Shown piece by piece: positions 7,443 to 14,304 of a DNA stretch of 35,380 nucleotides (position 1 is its first letter; the number at the start of each line of letters is the position of its first letter). Made by a program: the position numbers and the translations under genes. Where the stretch lies: contig CAZJNX010000015.1 of NCBI GenBank assembly GCA_964547415.1, forward strand, positions 1-35,380, given 5' to 3'. The notes below the pieces were generated by a model. The model saw only the letters and a program-made list of their open reading frames with translations. It searched no databases and had not been told where the DNA came from. This stretch comes from CAZJNX01 sp964547415 (GTDB taxonomy: Bacteria > Pseudomonadota > Alphaproteobacteria > Rhizobiales > Amorphaceae).

Positions 7443-8336
7443 ATGGATTGGGACAAGCTCAAGGTCTTCTACGCGGCCGCCCAGAAGGGCAGCTTCACCC
7501 ATGCGGGCGAGGTCCTCGGCATCAGCCAGTCGGCCGTCTCCCGCCAGGTGAGCGCGCTCGAGCAGTCGCTCGACGTGCCGCTCTTCCACCGCCACGCCCG
7601 CGGGCTCCTCCTCACCGAGCAGGGCGAGCAGCTGTTCAAGGCGGCCCAGGAGATCGCCCTCAAGCTCGACAGCGTCACCTCCCAGCTCTCCGAAGGGAGG
7701 GACCGGCCGACCGGCACGCTCAAGGTCACGACGACGGTCGGCCTCGGCTCGTCCTGGCTGTGCGAGCGCATCAACGAGTTCGTCGAGGACTACCCGGAGG
7801 TCTCCCTCCACCTGATCCTCGACGACAGCGAACTGGACCTTGCCATGCGCGAGGCGGACATCGCGATCCGCATGCGCCAGCCGGTCCAGCCCGACCTCAT
7901 CCAGCGCCGCCTGTTCACGGTGCACCTTCACCTTTACGCCTCGCCCGCCTACGTGGAGGCCCACGGAACGCCGAAGACCCTCGCGGACCTCGACCAGCAC
8001 CGCCTCATCACCTTCGGCGACACGGCGCCGACGTACCTGAAGCAGATCAACTGGCTGGAGACGGTCGGCCGCCCGCCCGGCGACCCGCGGCGCTCGACGC
8101 TCAGGATCAACAACATCCTCGCGATCCGCCGCGCGGTTCGCAACGGCGTTGGCGTGGCGCTCCTGCCCGACTACCTGATCGAGGAGGAGGAGCGGGCCCT
8201 CGTCCAGATCGACATCGACGCGGAGCTGCCCGCCTACGAGACGTACTTCGTCTACCCCTCCGAGATGCGTAACTCGGCCCGCGTGAAGGCCTTCCGCGAC
8301 TTCCTGGTCGCGAAGGCGGAGGCCTGGTCGTTCTGA
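7443..8336 (+). CDS. LysR-family transcriptional regulator
   Basis: A 297-residue LysR regulator. The N-terminal winged helix is plain: MDWDKLKVFYAAAQKGSFTH followed by AGEVLGISQSAVSRQVSALE as the helix-turn-helix (residues about 20-40). The effector-binding domain follows from about residue 90 (GTLKVTTTVGLGSSWLCERI) with EADIAIRMRQP and a hinge-typical NGVGVALLPDYL. It sits just downstream of trxB in the same direction, so it may be co-transcribed and may link to redox control, but the inducer and targets cannot be read from the sequence. No divergent partner gene is present, which is the usual clue to a LysR target. Confidence 0.95.
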   Translation: MDWDKLKVFYAAAQKGSFTHAGEVLGISQSAVSRQVSALEQSLDVPLFHRHARGLLLTEQGEQLFKAAQEIALKLDSVTSQLSEGRDRPTGTLKVTTTVGLGSSWLCERINEFVEDYPEVSLHLILDDSELDLAMREADIAIRMRQPVQPDLIQRRLFTVHLHLYASPAYVEAHGTPKTLADLDQHRLITFGDTAPTYLKQINWLETVGRPPGDPRRSTLRINNILAIRRAVRNGVGVALLPDYLIEEEERALVQIDIDAELPAYETYFVYPSEMRNSARVKAFRDFLVAKAEAWSF

Positions 8337-8376
8337 CGGACTTGCGCCGCGAGCTGCCGGCGCCGCGCGAGCGGCC

Positions 8377-9465
8377 ATGAGCGCGGACGGACGGGAGCGC
8401 GCCGGGGCGGCGGGGGATCGGTTCGGCGCCGGGCCGATGCCGGTGGCCGCGCGGGCGGTGCCGGGGCGGGTCGTGGGGGTGGACCTTGCAAGGGGCGTCG
8501 CGCTCCTCGCGATGTTCGTCTACCACTTCTCCTTCGACCTTGCCTTCTTCGGCTTCGTCGACTGGGACGTCACGGGCGATCCCGTCTGGCGCAACTTCGC
8601 CGTCGCGATCGCCGCCTCCTTCCTGTTCCTGTCGGGGGTGAGCCTCGTCCTCGCCCACGGTGCGGGGATCCGCTGGCGCGCCTTCGGGGTGCGCCTCGCC
8701 GTCCTCGTCGCGGCCGCGGGCGCCGTTACCGTGGCGACGGTGTTCGCCATGCCGGGCGCGCCGGTGTTCTTCGGCATCCTCCACGCCATCGCGCTCTTTT
8801 CCGTCCTCGGCCTCCCCTTCCTGCGCCTGCCGGTGGCGCTCACCCTCGCCGTCGCGGCCGCCGTCCTCGCCCTTCCCCATCTCGTGCGGGTCGAGGCGCT
8901 CTCGGGCCTTGCCTTCGTGTGGCTCGGCCTCGATCCGGCGCCGCCCCCGATGGTCGACCACGAGCCCCTTTTCCCGTGGTTCGCCGCCACCCTCGCGGGC
9001 ATCGCCGCAGGGCGCCTCGCCCTCGCCCGCGGGCTGCCCGCGGGCGCCTTCGCCCGGCCGCGCGGGCGAGCGGGGCGGCTCCTCTCCCTCCTGGGGCGCA
9101 ACAGCCTCCTCGTCTATCTCGCCCACCAGCCGGTGTTCTTCGCCCTCCTCCTGCCCGCGGCGTGGCTGTGGGTGGCCGAGCCGGAGGCGCCGCCCGTGGA
9201 GGCGAGCTTCCGCGCCGAGTGCGAGCGCACGTGCGGCGAGGGCGGGGGCCGGGAGGACTGGTGCGAGGCGGTGTGCGCGTGCCTCGTGGACCGGACGCGG
9301 GCGGCGGGCCTGTTCGAGGAAATGCGGGCGATGCCGCCCGGCGCGCCGGTGGACGCGCTGGAACGGGAGGTGGCGGCGCTCTCGCGGGCCTGCGTGGTGG
9401 ACCTCGGCGGCGTGCCGCCCGAGCCGGACGGCCCGGCGCAGAAAGACCCCGTCAGAACGCCTTGA
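8377..9465 (+). CDS. DUF1624 (heparan-alpha-glucosaminide N-acetyltransferase-like) membrane protein with Cys-rich tail
   Basis: A 362-residue multi-pass inner-membrane protein. After a polar N-terminus the family signature GVDLARGVALLAMFVYHFSF appears at about residue 34, followed by seven or so hydrophobic segments and the late motif LGRNSLLVYLAHQPVFFALL. DUF1624 proteins are related to acyltransferases that move acetyl groups across membranes; the bacterial substrate is unknown. After the last membrane segment (about residue 265) comes a soluble tail of about 90 residues with six cysteines: CERTC, WCEAVCAC and a later SRACVVD. ATG 8377 begins 40 bases after the lysR stop. The 3' end overlaps the convergent gene at 9452 by 14 bases. 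Confidence 0.87.
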   Translation: MSADGRERAGAAGDRFGAGPMPVAARAVPGRVVGVDLARGVALLAMFVYHFSFDLAFFGFVDWDVTGDPVWRNFAVAIAASFLFLSGVSLVLAHGAGIRWRAFGVRLAVLVAAAGAVTVATVFAMPGAPVFFGILHAIALFSVLGLPFLRLPVALTLAVAAAVLALPHLVRVEALSGLAFVWLGLDPAPPPMVDHEPLFPWFAATLAGIAAGRLALARGLPAGAFARPRGRAGRLLSLLGRNSLLVYLAHQPVFFALLLPAAWLWVAEPEAPPVEASFRAECERTCGEGGGREDWCEAVCACLVDRTRAAGLFEEMRAMPPGAPVDALEREVAALSRACVVDLGGVPPEPDGPAQKDPVRTP

Positions 9466-9688
9466 AGGTGATGATCGTCTTGGTGTCGATGATGCCCGAC
9501 ACCCCGTGCACCTTCTCGTTCACGAAGTGCCCGATATCGACCCCGTCCTCCACGTAGAACTTCACGAGGAGGTCGTAATCGCCCGCGGTCGAGTAGATCT
9601 CGGAGGCGATCTCGGCGTCCGCGAGGGCGTTCGCCACGTCGTAGGCCTTGCCGAGCTGGCACTTGATCATCACGAAGAACGGTTTCAT
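9452..9688 (-). CDS. Stand-alone Lrp/AsnC ligand-binding (RAM) domain protein
   Basis: A 78-residue protein beginning MKPFFVMIKCQLGKAYDVAN, consisting only of the alpha/beta sandwich that forms the effector-binding domain of Lrp/AsnC regulators; no helix-turn-helix precedes it. GDYDLLVKFYVED and GVSGIIDTKTIITFKAF match the usual core and end. Such short RAM proteins are known to form oligomers and bind amino acids; whether this one modifies a full-length Lrp protein is not known. ATG 9688 follows GGGAGGAGC at good distance. It is divergent from the thiamine operon and overlaps the end of the DUF1624 gene by 14 bases, so no terminator fits between them. Confidence 0.92.
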   Translation of the reverse strand: MKPFFVMIKCQLGKAYDVANALADAEIASEIYSTAGDYDLLVKFYVEDGVDIGHFVNEKVHGVSGIIDTKTIITFKAF

Positions 9689-9763
9689 GTGCTCCTCCCG
9701 CCCGGTCTCCCGAAGGCTCCCGCGCGCGCCCGCGGCGGGCCTTCGTGTCTGCGCGCCGCTGGC

Positions 9764-9792
9764 TTGTCAACGCCGTCCCGCGACAATAGGTG
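9764..9792 (+). promoter_or_regulatory. Possible promoter of the thiM operon
   Basis: TTGTCA (9764-9769) is followed 17 bases later by TAGGTG, within the AT-richer ACAATAGG. This places transcription start just before the TPP aptamer at 9805. The -10 match is weak. Confidence 0.35.
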
Positions 9793-9804
9793 GAGCGGTG
9801 ACGG

Positions 9805-9888
9805 CAATCCAAGGGGGTGCCCCTCGGGGCTGAGAGGCCGCGCGCCAACCCCGCGAACCTGATCCGGGTCATTCCGGCGGAGGGATTG
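9805..9888 (+). promoter_or_regulatory. TPP riboswitch (THI element)
   Basis: The conserved THI-box blocks appear in order: GGGGGTGCC (from 9813), GGCTGAGAGG, ACCC-like CAACCCCGCGAACCTGATC, GGGTCATTCCGGCG and GGAGGGA. Helix P1 is CAATCC (9805-9810) with GGATTG (9883-9888). This aptamer binds thiamine pyrophosphate and represses thiamine genes. The thiM ATG starts at 9890, one base after P1, and the only plausible Shine-Dalgarno sequence, GGAGGG (9879-9884), is inside the aptamer, so control is probably at translation start without a separate expression platform. Confidence 0.96.
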
Positions 9889-9889
9889 G

Positions 9890-10654
9890 ATGAGAGACCA
9901 CGAGCCCGCCGACGGCTCCCTGAACCCCGGACGGATCGCGACCGTCCTCGAGCGGGTCCGCTCCCGCGCGCCCCTCGTGCACGCCAGCATGAACACGGTG
10001 GGGCAGGCCTTCGTCGCCAACGCCCTCGTCGCCCTCGGCGCCGACGTGTCAATGACCGCGGCGGCCGACGACATCGCGGACATGGTCCCGCGGGCGGACG
10101 CCTTCCTCGTCAACCTCGGCACCCTGGACCCCGCCCGGGCAGCCGGCATCGAGGCGGGGATCGCCGCTGGCGCGAAGGCGGCCGTGCCGTTCGTCCTCGA
10201 CCCGGTGAAGGTGGACAGGGCGCCCGGCCGGCGGGCGTTCGCCGAGAAGCTGATCGCCCGCGGCCCTGCCATCGTGAAGGGCAACGCGGGCGAGATGGAG
10301 GCCCTGTCGGCCACCGCCTTCCCGCCGGGGACGGTGCGCATCACCACCGGCCCGGTGGACGTGGTGGCCCTCGCGGCGCGGCGGGTGGGCCTTGCCAACG
10401 GCACGCGCATGCTCGCCCGGGTGATCGCCACGGGCTGCGCGGGCGGGGCGGTGATCGCGGCCGCGCGCGCGGTCGAGTGGGACCCGTTCCTGGCGGGCGT
10501 CGCGGGCCTCGCCATCTGGGAGGTCGCCGCCGAGATCGCCGCGGAGGACGCGGTGGGCCCCGGCAGCTTCGCCGTCGCGCTCCTCGACCGCCTCGCCGCG
10601 CTGACCCCCGAAACCCTCGCCGAGAGGCTGAAGATCCTCGATGCCCCCCGTTGA
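9890..10654 (+). CDS. thiM: Hydroxyethylthiazole kinase
   Basis: ThiM phosphorylates 4-methyl-5-(2-hydroxyethyl)thiazole with ATP, letting the cell recycle the thiazole half of thiamine. The 254-residue protein has PLVHASMNTVGQAFVANALV, where the family normally has PLVHxITNxV, then ALGADVSM, VLDPVKV, IVKGNAGEMEAL and the phosphate-binding loop ATGCAGGAV with the conserved cysteine at position 183. The N-terminal substrate region is somewhat divergent from the textbook ThiM. It is first in the TPP-controlled operon, and its start codon lies one base after the riboswitch. It overlaps thiE by 14 bases, which suggests translational coupling. Confidence 0.92.
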   Translation: MRDHEPADGSLNPGRIATVLERVRSRAPLVHASMNTVGQAFVANALVALGADVSMTAAADDIADMVPRADAFLVNLGTLDPARAAGIEAGIAAGAKAAVPFVLDPVKVDRAPGRRAFAEKLIARGPAIVKGNAGEMEALSATAFPPGTVRITTGPVDVVALAARRVGLANGTRMLARVIATGCAGGAVIAAARAVEWDPFLAGVAGLAIWEVAAEIAAEDAVGPGSFAVALLDRLAALTPETLAERLKILDAPR

Positions 10655-11303
10655 CCTGCGCTGCTACGTCGTCCTCGACATGGGGGAGGGGGGCGCGGCG
10701 CCGCTCGTCCCCGTCGCCCGCGCCGCCGTGGACGGGGGCGCGACGCTCCTGCAGCTGCGCGCGAAGGACGCGCCGACGCGCGCGCAGATCGACGCGGCCC
10801 GCGCCATCCTGGAGGCGAGCGGACACCGCGTGCCCCTCCTCGTGAACGACCGGGTGGACGTGGCGCTCGCCGCGGGCGCGGACGGCGTCCACGTCGGCCA
10901 CGGGGACATCTCGGCGGGCGAGGCGCGCGCGATCCTGGGACCGGACCGGATCGTGGGCCTCACCGTCCACACCGCGGACGAGGCGGAGGCGGCGGAGGTC
11001 GCCGCGATCGACTACGCCTCCGTCGGCGGCGTCTTCCGCACCACCACCAAGACGAACCCCCATCCGCCCATCGGGATCGACGGCTTCTCCGCCCTGGCGC
11101 GGCGCCTGAAGGAGCGGCGGCCGGGCCTTCCCGTGACGGCGATCGCCGGCATCACGGTGGAGCGGGTGGGCGCGCTCGTCGCCGCCGGGGCGGACGGGGT
11201 GGCGGTCGTGTCGGCGGTGACGGGGGCGGACGACCCGGCGGCCGCCGCCGGGGAGGTCCTGGCGGCGGTCGACGCGGCGCTTCGGCAAGGGGAGGGGGCA
11301 TGA
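10641..11303 (+). CDS. thiE: Thiamine-phosphate synthase
   Basis: ThiE joins hydroxymethylpyrimidine diphosphate to thiazole phosphate to give thiamine phosphate. The 220-residue TIM-barrel shows LLQLRAKDAPTRAQ, PLLVNDRVDVALAAGADGVH with VGHGDI, ASVGGVFRTTTKTNPHPPIG (the phosphate-binding and Thr-Lys segment), ITAIAGITVERV-like AIAGITVERVGALVAAGADG and VVSAVTGADD. ATG 10641 lies inside the end of thiM and the stop overlaps the thiD start by four bases (ATGA), so the three genes are translated as one tight unit. Length is normal. Confidence 0.95.
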   Translation: MPPVDLRCYVVLDMGEGGAAPLVPVARAAVDGGATLLQLRAKDAPTRAQIDAARAILEASGHRVPLLVNDRVDVALAAGADGVHVGHGDISAGEARAILGPDRIVGLTVHTADEAEAAEVAAIDYASVGGVFRTTTKTNPHPPIGIDGFSALARRLKERRPGLPVTAIAGITVERVGALVAAGADGVAVVSAVTGADDPAAAAGEVLAAVDAALRQGEGA

Positions 11304-12124
11304 CGGCGATCGCGCTCACCATCGCGGGCTCGGACTCCTCGGGCGGGGCCGGCATCCAGGCCGACCTCAAGACCTTCTCGGCGCTCGGCGTCTACGGGGC
11401 GAGCGTGATCGCGGCCCTGACGGCGCAGAACACGCGCGGGGTGAGCGCGGTCCACGACGTCCCGGCCGACTTCGTGGCCGCGCAGATGGACGCCGTCTTC
11501 GACGACCTCGCCGTCCGCGCGGTGAAGATCGGCATGCTCTCCCGCCCGGAGGTGGTGGAGACGGTGGCGGCCGGTCTCACGCGGCGCCCGGACGTGCCGG
11601 TGGTGCTCGACCCGGTGATGGTGGCGGCGACCGGCGCGCGGCTGATCTCGGAGGCGGCGATCGGGACGATCCGCACCCGCCTGTTTCCCCGCGCGGAGAT
11701 CGTGACGCCCAACCTGCCGGAGGCGGCCGCCCTCCTCGACGGGGAGGTGGCGCAAGGCCGGGCGGAGATGGAGGCGCAGGCGCGGGCGCTCCTCGACCTC
11801 GGACCCCTCGCGGTCCTCGTGAAGGGGGGGCACGGGGAGGGGCCGGAGGCGGCCGACGTGCTGCTGGTGCGCGGCGCCGAGCCGGTGTGGCTCACGGCCC
11901 CGCGCAAGGCGACCCGCAACGACCACGGCACGGGCTGCACCCTGTCCTCGGCGATCGCCGCTGGCCGCGCCCGTGGCCTTCCCCTCGACGAGGCGGTCGC
12001 CGTCGCCAAGCGCTACCTGACGGCGGCGCTTTCGGCGGCGGACCAGCTCGCCGTCGGCTCCGGGCACGGCCCCGTCCACCACTTCCACGCCCTCTGGCCG
12101 ACCCTGTCCGACCCGCCCGCCTGA
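11300..12124 (+). CDS. thiD: Bifunctional hydroxymethylpyrimidine kinase/phosphomethylpyrimidine kinase
   Basis: ThiD makes hydroxymethylpyrimidine diphosphate, the partner substrate for ThiE, in two ATP-dependent steps. The 274-residue ribokinase-fold protein starts MTAIALTIAGSDSSGGAGIQ, then ALTAQNTRGV, VKIGMLSRPEVVETV, VVLDPVMVAATGARL, TPNLPEAAALL, VLVKGGHGEG and the anion-hole motif DHGTGCTLSSAIAAG. It is the last gene of the riboswitch operon; no thiC, thiG, thiS or thiO is visible, so this locus covers salvage and the joining step, not de novo precursor synthesis. A GC-rich hairpin (12321-12351) lies downstream. Confidence 0.96.
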   Translation: MTAIALTIAGSDSSGGAGIQADLKTFSALGVYGASVIAALTAQNTRGVSAVHDVPADFVAAQMDAVFDDLAVRAVKIGMLSRPEVVETVAAGLTRRPDVPVVLDPVMVAATGARLISEAAIGTIRTRLFPRAEIVTPNLPEAAALLDGEVAQGRAEMEAQARALLDLGPLAVLVKGGHGEGPEAADVLLVRGAEPVWLTAPRKATRNDHGTGCTLSSAIAAGRARGLPLDEAVAVAKRYLTAALSAADQLAVGSGHGPVHHFHALWPTLSDPPA

Positions 12125-12164
12125 GCCGCGCGGCCCCTGCTTCGGGCCAGCGCACGGGGTGCAA

Positions 12165-12178
12165 CCGGGCGCGCCCGG
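12165..12178. repeat. 14-base perfect palindrome after thiD
   Basis: CCGGGCGCGCCCGG is self-complementary, 40 bases after the thiD stop. It has no loop, so it is a poor terminator; in such GC-rich DNA it could be chance. Confidence 0.4.
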
Positions 12179-12320
12179 CGCCTGTCCGGCCGTGTGACGG
12201 AGGTGCGCCGTTCCGCCCGCGCCGACCCTGGGAGGAGTCCGCCCGGTGTGGGCGTGCCGGCCTCTCGAACGGACAACCAGCCGCGAAGGCGTCCGCGCCC
12301 GGCCGGCCGGAGGCTCACCT

Positions 12321-12351
12321 GCGGGGGCGGCCGCCGCCCGGCCGCTCCCGC
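12321..12351. terminator. Strong GC-rich hairpin between thiD and the convergent exported-protein gene
   Basis: Arms 12321-12333 and 12339-12351 pair over 13 positions (one G-U pair on the plus-strand RNA) around a five-base loop CCGCC. No T-run follows on either strand. The position, between converging genes and 18 bases before the stop at 12369, suits a terminator or a transcript-end stabiliser shared by both directions. Confidence 0.5.
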
Positions 12352-12368
12352 CCGGCGCGGGGCTGGGT

Positions 12369-12872
12369 TCAGTCGGCCGGGACAGACCAGACGTGATCGA
12401 CCGTCGGGTTCGTGCGCTCCGCCTCGGCGATGGCGCAGGTGTCCGCGGCATCCTCCGCCGCGACCGCGAGGGCCGCGCCCACGTGCATGCCGTAGAAGAC
12501 GAGGAGCTGGCGCTGGAGGGCCGCGCGCTCGTCCCCGGGCAGGTCCGCGAAATCCTCCGGGACGAGCTCGGCGAAGCGGGCCTCGAAGCGCGCCGGGTCG
12601 ACCGCGAAGCCCGCGCACACCGAGGCCACCGCCACGTCGTGGGCGAGGAGGAGGAGGCGCGCCTCCTGCGGGTCGGTGAGGACGCCCTCGTTGAGGCGGG
12701 CGAGGTGGTCGATGTAGGCGGGCACCTCCACCGCGTCGGCCTCGAGCTCGAGGACTGCGACGGGCCCCTCTCCGTCGGCGGTCGCCTCCTGGGCGGGGAC
12801 GGGGGCCGGCGCGGCGAGGAGGGCGAACGGCAGGGCGATGGCCGCTGCGCGCAGGGCGTCCAGATGGGTCAT
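12369..12872 (-). CDS. Hypothetical exported protein
   Basis: A protein of 167 residues that I do not recognise. It begins MTHLDALRAAAIALPFALLA and has a signal peptide likely cut after PAPVPAQ near residue 28. The mature part is acidic and mostly helical, with leucine-rich segments (HLARLNEGVLTDPQEARLLL) and two cysteines (SVCAGF and DTCAIAE) that could form a disulfide in the periplasm. ATG 12872 is preferred to TTG 12875 directly before it; GTGAGGA lies upstream. The gene follows a small exported-protein gene by only seven bases, so the two are probably one operon. Converges on thiD. Confidence 0.75.
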   Translation of the reverse strand: MTHLDALRAAAIALPFALLAAPAPVPAQEATADGEGPVAVLELEADAVEVPAYIDHLARLNEGVLTDPQEARLLLLAHDVAVASVCAGFAVDPARFEARFAELVPEDFADLPGDERAALQRQLLVFYGMHVGAALAVAAEDAADTCAIAEAERTNPTVDHVWSVPAD

Positions 12873-12879
12873 CAAGTCC

Positions 12880-13185
12880 TCACCAGAAGTAGCGCTCGGT
12901 TGCCTTGCGGGCGATCCGGCCGTTGTTCCTGAGGCACACCGCCCGGGCCGGGTAGCAGGTGACGTGCTTGTTGGGCTTGAAGGGCGCGCCGTGGCGCCGG
13001 TGGGGCGCGTGGTGCTTCTGGTTGCGGTACTTCTTGTTCGACGAGGCGGCGAGCGCGCCGATGGCGATGGCGCCGATGGCGATGGCGGCGGCGGCCGCGA
13101 TGTCGCTGTCGCGGTCGGCGCGGGCCTTGTCCGCGACGCCGACCGCGAGGGCGAGCGAGACGACGAGGGTGAGGGCGAGACGCAT
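12880..13185 (-). CDS. Small hypothetical exported protein with basic C-terminus
   Basis: A 101-residue protein beginning MRLALTLVVSLALAVGVADK with a signal peptide probably cut at KARA-D near residue 23. The next stretch is a very hydrophobic Ala/Ile/Gly block (AIAIGAIAIGALAA), encoded by two perfect 15-base tandem copies (13055-13084). The C-terminal half is basic and histidine-rich (NQKHHAPHRRHG) and ends with VTCYPARAVCLRNNGRIARK, with two cysteines seven residues apart. The block could be a membrane segment or glycine-zipper-like. No function can be assigned. It is seven bases upstream of the exported-protein gene at 12369-12872 on the same strand. ATG at 13185 is the only good start. 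Confidence 0.75.
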   Translation of the reverse strand: MRLALTLVVSLALAVGVADKARADRDSDIAAAAAIAIGAIAIGALAASSNKKYRNQKHHAPHRRHGAPFKPNKHVTCYPARAVCLRNNGRIARKATERYFW

Positions 13186-13319
13186 CCCGGTCGGAGACCT
13201 CCGTTGAGACGGGCCGCGCGTGGCGCGGCCGCCGGGGCGGACGGCTCGCCGCGGCGCCGGGACGTTAGCGCCGGACGGTCCGCCGTTCCAGCCGAAAGCG
13301 ACGTCCGGTTGCAGCCCCG

Positions 13320-14123
13320 TCAGTTGGTGCCGCCGCCGTCCGCCGGGGCGGGCTCCGCCGGGGCGCCGTCGGCGGGCGCGGGGGCCGGGGCGGGCTCGCC
13401 TTCCCCCTCGCCCGCGAGGCGCTCGAGCCGCTGGAGCCCCTCGAGGTAGAGCTCGCGCGCCCGCTCCTCGGCCTGCTCGTAGAGAACGCCGGCCTGCTCG
13501 CCCGCCTGGCCCGCGAGCTCGCCCGCCCGCTCCCCGGCGACGCCGAGGGCCGCCTCCGCCTCCGCCCGCGTGCGCTCGTAGGCGCGGGTGAAGGCGCCGA
13601 GCCGGTCGCTCGTGGTGCCGTCCGCCCGGACGAAGCCGGGGGCGGCGGCGAGTTCGGCCTCGGTGGCGTCGATGGTGATCTCGACGCGGTTGTCGACCCG
13701 CTGCATGGAAAGCGCCCCGAGGGGCACCGCCACGTCCTTCTCGCCGACCCCGAGGAAGCCGCCGATGCCGATGACGACGCCCGTCACCGCCCCGCCCGGC
13801 GAGATCAGGAGGTCGTTGATGTCGCCGATCTTCTCCGCCGCCGAACCGTACACGGCCTCGCCCACGAGGTCGGACGAAAAGAGCGCGTCCGGCGGCTCGG
13901 ACACGATGAAGGCGGGCTCTTCCGCCGCCGGCGCGGCCGGCGCGGCGTGCGCCTCCGCCGCCGGGGCTGCGGGGGCGGCCTGCGGTGCGCCCGGCGCGGC
14001 GTCGCCCCCGGCGGCGGCGGGGGCGGCTCCGGCGGCCGCGGGCTCGCCGGCCGTGGTCTGGGCGAGGGCGGCGACGGGCGCCGCGGCGAGGGAGACGATG
14101 GCGAAGGCAAGAAGGCGGTTCAT
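13320..14123 (-). CDS. Exported PRC-barrel domain protein
   Basis: A 267-residue protein with a signal peptide (MNRLLAFAIVSLAAAPVAAL then AQ), a low-complexity Ala/Pro linker to about residue 55, a PRC-barrel domain at about residues 70-140 (DLVGEAVYGSAAEKIGDIND, GGAVTGVVIGIGGFLGVGEK, DVAVPLGAL), a helical region with repeated AGERAGELAGQAGEQAG that may be a coiled coil, and a second Ala/Pro tail. PRC-barrels are small beta domains found in photosynthetic reaction centres, RimM and many alphaproteobacterial stress or envelope proteins. The exact role is unknown. ATG 14123 follows GGGAGGAC. It is divergent from the TAXI transporter gene and 134 bases upstream of the small exported gene. Confidence 0.85.
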   Translation of the reverse strand: MNRLLAFAIVSLAAAPVAALAQTTAGEPAAAGAAPAAAGGDAAPGAPQAAPAAPAAEAHAAPAAPAAEEPAFIVSEPPDALFSSDLVGEAVYGSAAEKIGDINDLLISPGGAVTGVVIGIGGFLGVGEKDVAVPLGALSMQRVDNRVEITIDATEAELAAAPGFVRADGTTSDRLGAFTRAYERTRAEAEAALGVAGERAGELAGQAGEQAGVLYEQAEERARELYLEGLQRLERLAGEGEGEPAPAPAPADGAPAEPAPADGGGTN

Positions 14124-14241
14124 GGAGCGTCCTCCCGGAAGGTCGGTGGCCGGCGCGCGGCCCTGGCCACCCTTGGCCCCGTTCGATGACGGGCCGATGA
14201 CGCCCGGGGCGCCGGTCCCGACGGGGCGAACGGGAAGGCGG

Positions 14242-14270
14242 TTGACCGGGGCGCGCGGGCGGCCGATGGA
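14242..14270 (+). promoter_or_regulatory. Possible promoter of the TAXI-TRAP gene
   Basis: TTGACC (14242-14247), 17 bases, then GATGGA (14265-14270), about 35 bases before the TAXI start codon. Good -35 and moderate -10, in the divergent region with the PRC-barrel gene. Confidence 0.38.
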
Positions 14271-14304
14271 AGCGGCCACAACGACCCACCGGGAGGATAG
14301 GCAC

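Noticed and set aside
12125..12178. GGCCC/GGGCC stem just after thiD as the operon terminator
   Set aside because: Only five base pairs and no T-run; the 13-bp hairpin further on is a better candidate.
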